From Chlorobium sp. (GTDB taxonomy: Bacteria > Bacteroidota > Chlorobiia > Chlorobiales > Chlorobiaceae): 64,000 nt of DNA. Below are positions 62,734 through 64,000 of the stretch, piece after piece (within the stretch, counting starts at the first letter, position 1; the number at the start of each line of letters is the position of its first letter). The notes under the pieces are model-generated. The model made no database searches. It was not told the DNA's origin and saw nothing but the letters and a program-made list of their open reading frames with translations. The stretch is from the NCBI GenBank assembly GCA_005843835.1, contig SZXZ01000106.1:1-64000 (forward strand). The letters run 5' to 3'. The translations under genes and the position numbers were made by a program.

Positions 62734-63179
62734 GGATTGACAGGAAAAAGGTTGTTAAAAAAATTGTGTTCGGTTACCTCAATTATGGGCGGAGAAAAAT
62801 ACTTGCCTTCTCAATCCTCAAATATATTACATAATACTGCTCAATAGGAAAGCTTTTACAGCAAAAAAGAACCTTATAACGCCAAATAGACCTGCACTTA
62901 GCAGATACCGTTCACTTTCATAACAGTTATGTTTACTAGTATAAGAGAAAGGCACAGTTCCTGCTAAATTTATAAATAATATAACGTCTTGTAACTACAG
63001 TTATCCCTTCTACACTTGATGTTTCTGATCTCGATACAAGCAAAAACGAGAGTCCTTATCTATGATTTTTCTATTTGCTCTGGAGTTGAAAATGTTTTAA
63101 ATTGAGTAAAATCCGGTGTAAAACATCGAAACCAATTTTACATACATATCTTTCCTCAAAACACTAAACCAAAAAAACC
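62734..63179. other. Intergenic region between the flavodoxin fusion and csmB
   Basis: 446 bp, very AT-rich, no credible gene. It should hold the csmB promoter; TTGAAA at 63086-63091 and TAAAAT at 63107-63112 have 15-bp spacing and are a weak candidate only. No Shine-Dalgarno site is visible before the csmB ATG. Confidence 0.5.
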
Positions 63180-63404
63180 ATGTCAAACGGAACAAATGAT
63201 GTATCAGGCGCCATCAGCAATCTTATTGATACCTTGGGAAAGCTTGCTCAGCAGCAGGTAGAATTGCTGACCAGCGGAATCAAAACTGCAACTGCGCTTA
63301 TCGAGCCTCTTGGAAAAACAGCTACCGATCTTGCCGGCAGCGTTGTTAATGCATTGACTCAGGTATTGCAGTCCGTAACAGCAGCTATTACTCCTAAAAA
63401 GTAA
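63180..63404 (+). CDS. csmB: Chlorosome envelope protein CsmB
   Basis: Small amphipathic protein of the chlorosome envelope monolayer (74 aa). The pattern MSNGTN, then IDTLGKLAQQQVELL, LIEPLGKTATDLAGSVVNAL and the final ITPKK is the CsmB/CsmF family. CsmB is abundant and probably lines the envelope facing the cytoplasm or baseplate edge. It is monocistronic with a terminator. Distinction between CsmB and CsmF rests on family recall. Confidence 0.88.
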   Translation: MSNGTNDVSGAISNLIDTLGKLAQQQVELLTSGIKTATALIEPLGKTATDLAGSVVNALTQVLQSVTAAITPKK

Positions 63405-63420
63405 GAGCTACATTTTGTTA

Positions 63421-63451
63421 AAAAAGCACCTTATATACAAAGTATAGGGTG
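63421..63451 (+). terminator. Rho-independent terminator of csmB
   Basis: AAAAGCACC paired with GGTGCTTTT (63422-63430 with 63448-side arm), with a second paired segment TATAC/GTATA inside, followed by a run of nine T. It lies 17 bp after the csmB stop. Confidence 0.85.
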
Positions 63452-63538
63452 CTTTTTTTTTGCTTTTCGTAATGGATTCTCAGCATTATCGTAATGCTGA
63501 TCCCAATTCAAACGATCCTGAATGAGACAGTAGAAGGT

Positions 63539-64000
63539 ATGACCATCCCGAATAAGATCACTCAACTGCACAACATACATTGCTCCAAAACTCTTTCAGT
63601 TACAAAAATTCAGGGAGATGCTTCAAGCCGTCAGTATTTCAGGGTAACGGGTACGCAAGGCTCCTCTATTGCATGTTACGACCCAATATTCAAGGCCTCA
63701 GCCCCGGAAACATACACTTTTCTGCGACTGCACACCCTGTTATCTCAACATGCCATTCCTGTTCCTGCTCTTATCGCTACTGATGCTGAAAATGGCCTTC
63801 TGCTTCTAGAAGACTGCGGGAACCTCCTCCTGCAGAACGTTTTTGGCTCATCATTAGAGCCAACCGTTCCGCAACTGTATCGTGATACAATTGATATCCT
63901 TTTAAAAATTCAGATGATACGTGGTAATCAAAACAACATTCCTTTCAGTATTTGTTTTGACCATGAAAAACTCATGTTTGAATTTGATTTTTTTATCCAG
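63539..64000 (+). CDS. Aminoglycoside-phosphotransferase-fold kinase (3' partial)
   Basis: Frame open from ATG 63539 to the window end (154 codons seen); an in-frame ATG at 63494 is an alternative. The N-terminal IQGDASSRQYFRV and the hinge NGLLLLEDCGN match the APH-fold kinases of the AmgK type, which phosphorylate N-acetylmuramate/N-acetylglucosamine in cell-wall recycling. The catalytic HxD loop is beyond the window, so the substrate is uncertain. Confidence 0.75.
   Translation, partial: MTIPNKITQLHNIHCSKTLSVTKIQGDASSRQYFRVTGTQGSSIACYDPIFKASAPETYTFLRLHTLLSQHAIPVPALIATDAENGLLLLEDCGNLLLQNVFGSSLEPTVPQLYRDTIDILLKIQMIRGNQNNIPFSICFDHEKLMFEFDFFIQ

Overview
The window is a piece of a green sulfur bacterium (Chlorobiaceae) chromosome. 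The diagnostic genes are the homodimeric P840 reaction-centre apoprotein PscA and its Fe-S partner PscB, a CsmB-type chlorosome envelope protein, a reductive-TCA 2-oxoglutarate:ferredoxin oxidoreductase (KorAB), a cytochrome-free fumarate reductase/succinate dehydrogenase and a rubredoxin. Base composition looks moderate to low in GC (judged by eye, not computed). I see no insertion sequences, CRISPR arrays, phage genes or rRNA genes. This is mostly core chromosome, and most genes recognised here are housekeeping or photosynthetic.

Layout. 1-2.9 kb: korA (5' end outside the window) and korB. 3-7 kb: fatty-acid and translation genes accA, HU, efp, accB, accC, ending in a long hairpin shared with rpoC. 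7-24 kb, all minus strand: eno, a DivIC/FtsB-like gene, a long-form ispG, an SDR gene, four tRNAs (Thr-Tyr-Thr-Trp), secE, nusG, rplK, rplA, rplJ, rplL, rpoB, rpoC. 24-27 kb: an EF-G paralogue (+) and a Dpm1-like glycosyltransferase (-). 27-30.2 kb: pscA-pscB (-). 30.5-35.5 kb: dapF, glutamate dehydrogenase, rubredoxin, two unrecognised membrane proteins and an mtgA-type transglycosylase. 35.6-44.2 kb: tRNA-Arg, mutL, cinA, thrA, atpG, atpA. 44.4-47.5 kb (+): thrB, thrC, plsC. 47.5-53.7 kb (-): ribH, a gmhA-like isomerase, hemE and the sdhA-sdhB-HdrB-like operon. 53.9-60.9 kb (-): a CBS-domain protein, then a six-gene efflux/thiol-type operon. 60.9-64 kb: an SRPBCC-like protein, a small hypothetical, a flavodoxin fused to a PCP_red-like domain, csmB (+) and the start of a sugar-kinase/APH-type gene that runs off the end.

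How the genes work together. KorAB and the SdhAB/HdrB-like complex are two steps of the reductive TCA cycle; their reductant comes from PscA/PscB-driven ferredoxin reduction. HemE, CsmB and the PCP_red fusion belong to tetrapyrrole and antenna supply. ThrA lies on the minus strand and ThrB-ThrC on the plus strand, with atpA-atpG between them.

The most unusual locus is 54.5-60.8 kb. A CsoR/CstR-type repressor has the Cys-Asn-Cys pattern instead of the copper Cys-His-Cys, and an ATACCC-N5-GGGTAT operator sits inside its own promoter. It heads an operon for TolC, a miniature lipoprotein adaptor with no hairpin or lipoyl domain, an RND permease, a PII-like CxC protein and a metallo-beta-lactamase-fold hydrolase. 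I infer a reactive-sulfur- or metal-responsive export/detoxification unit. Other notable points are an EF-P with Asn where the modified Lys/Arg normally sits, the flavodoxin-PCP_red fusion and the perfect 26-bp terminator hairpin between accC and rpoC.
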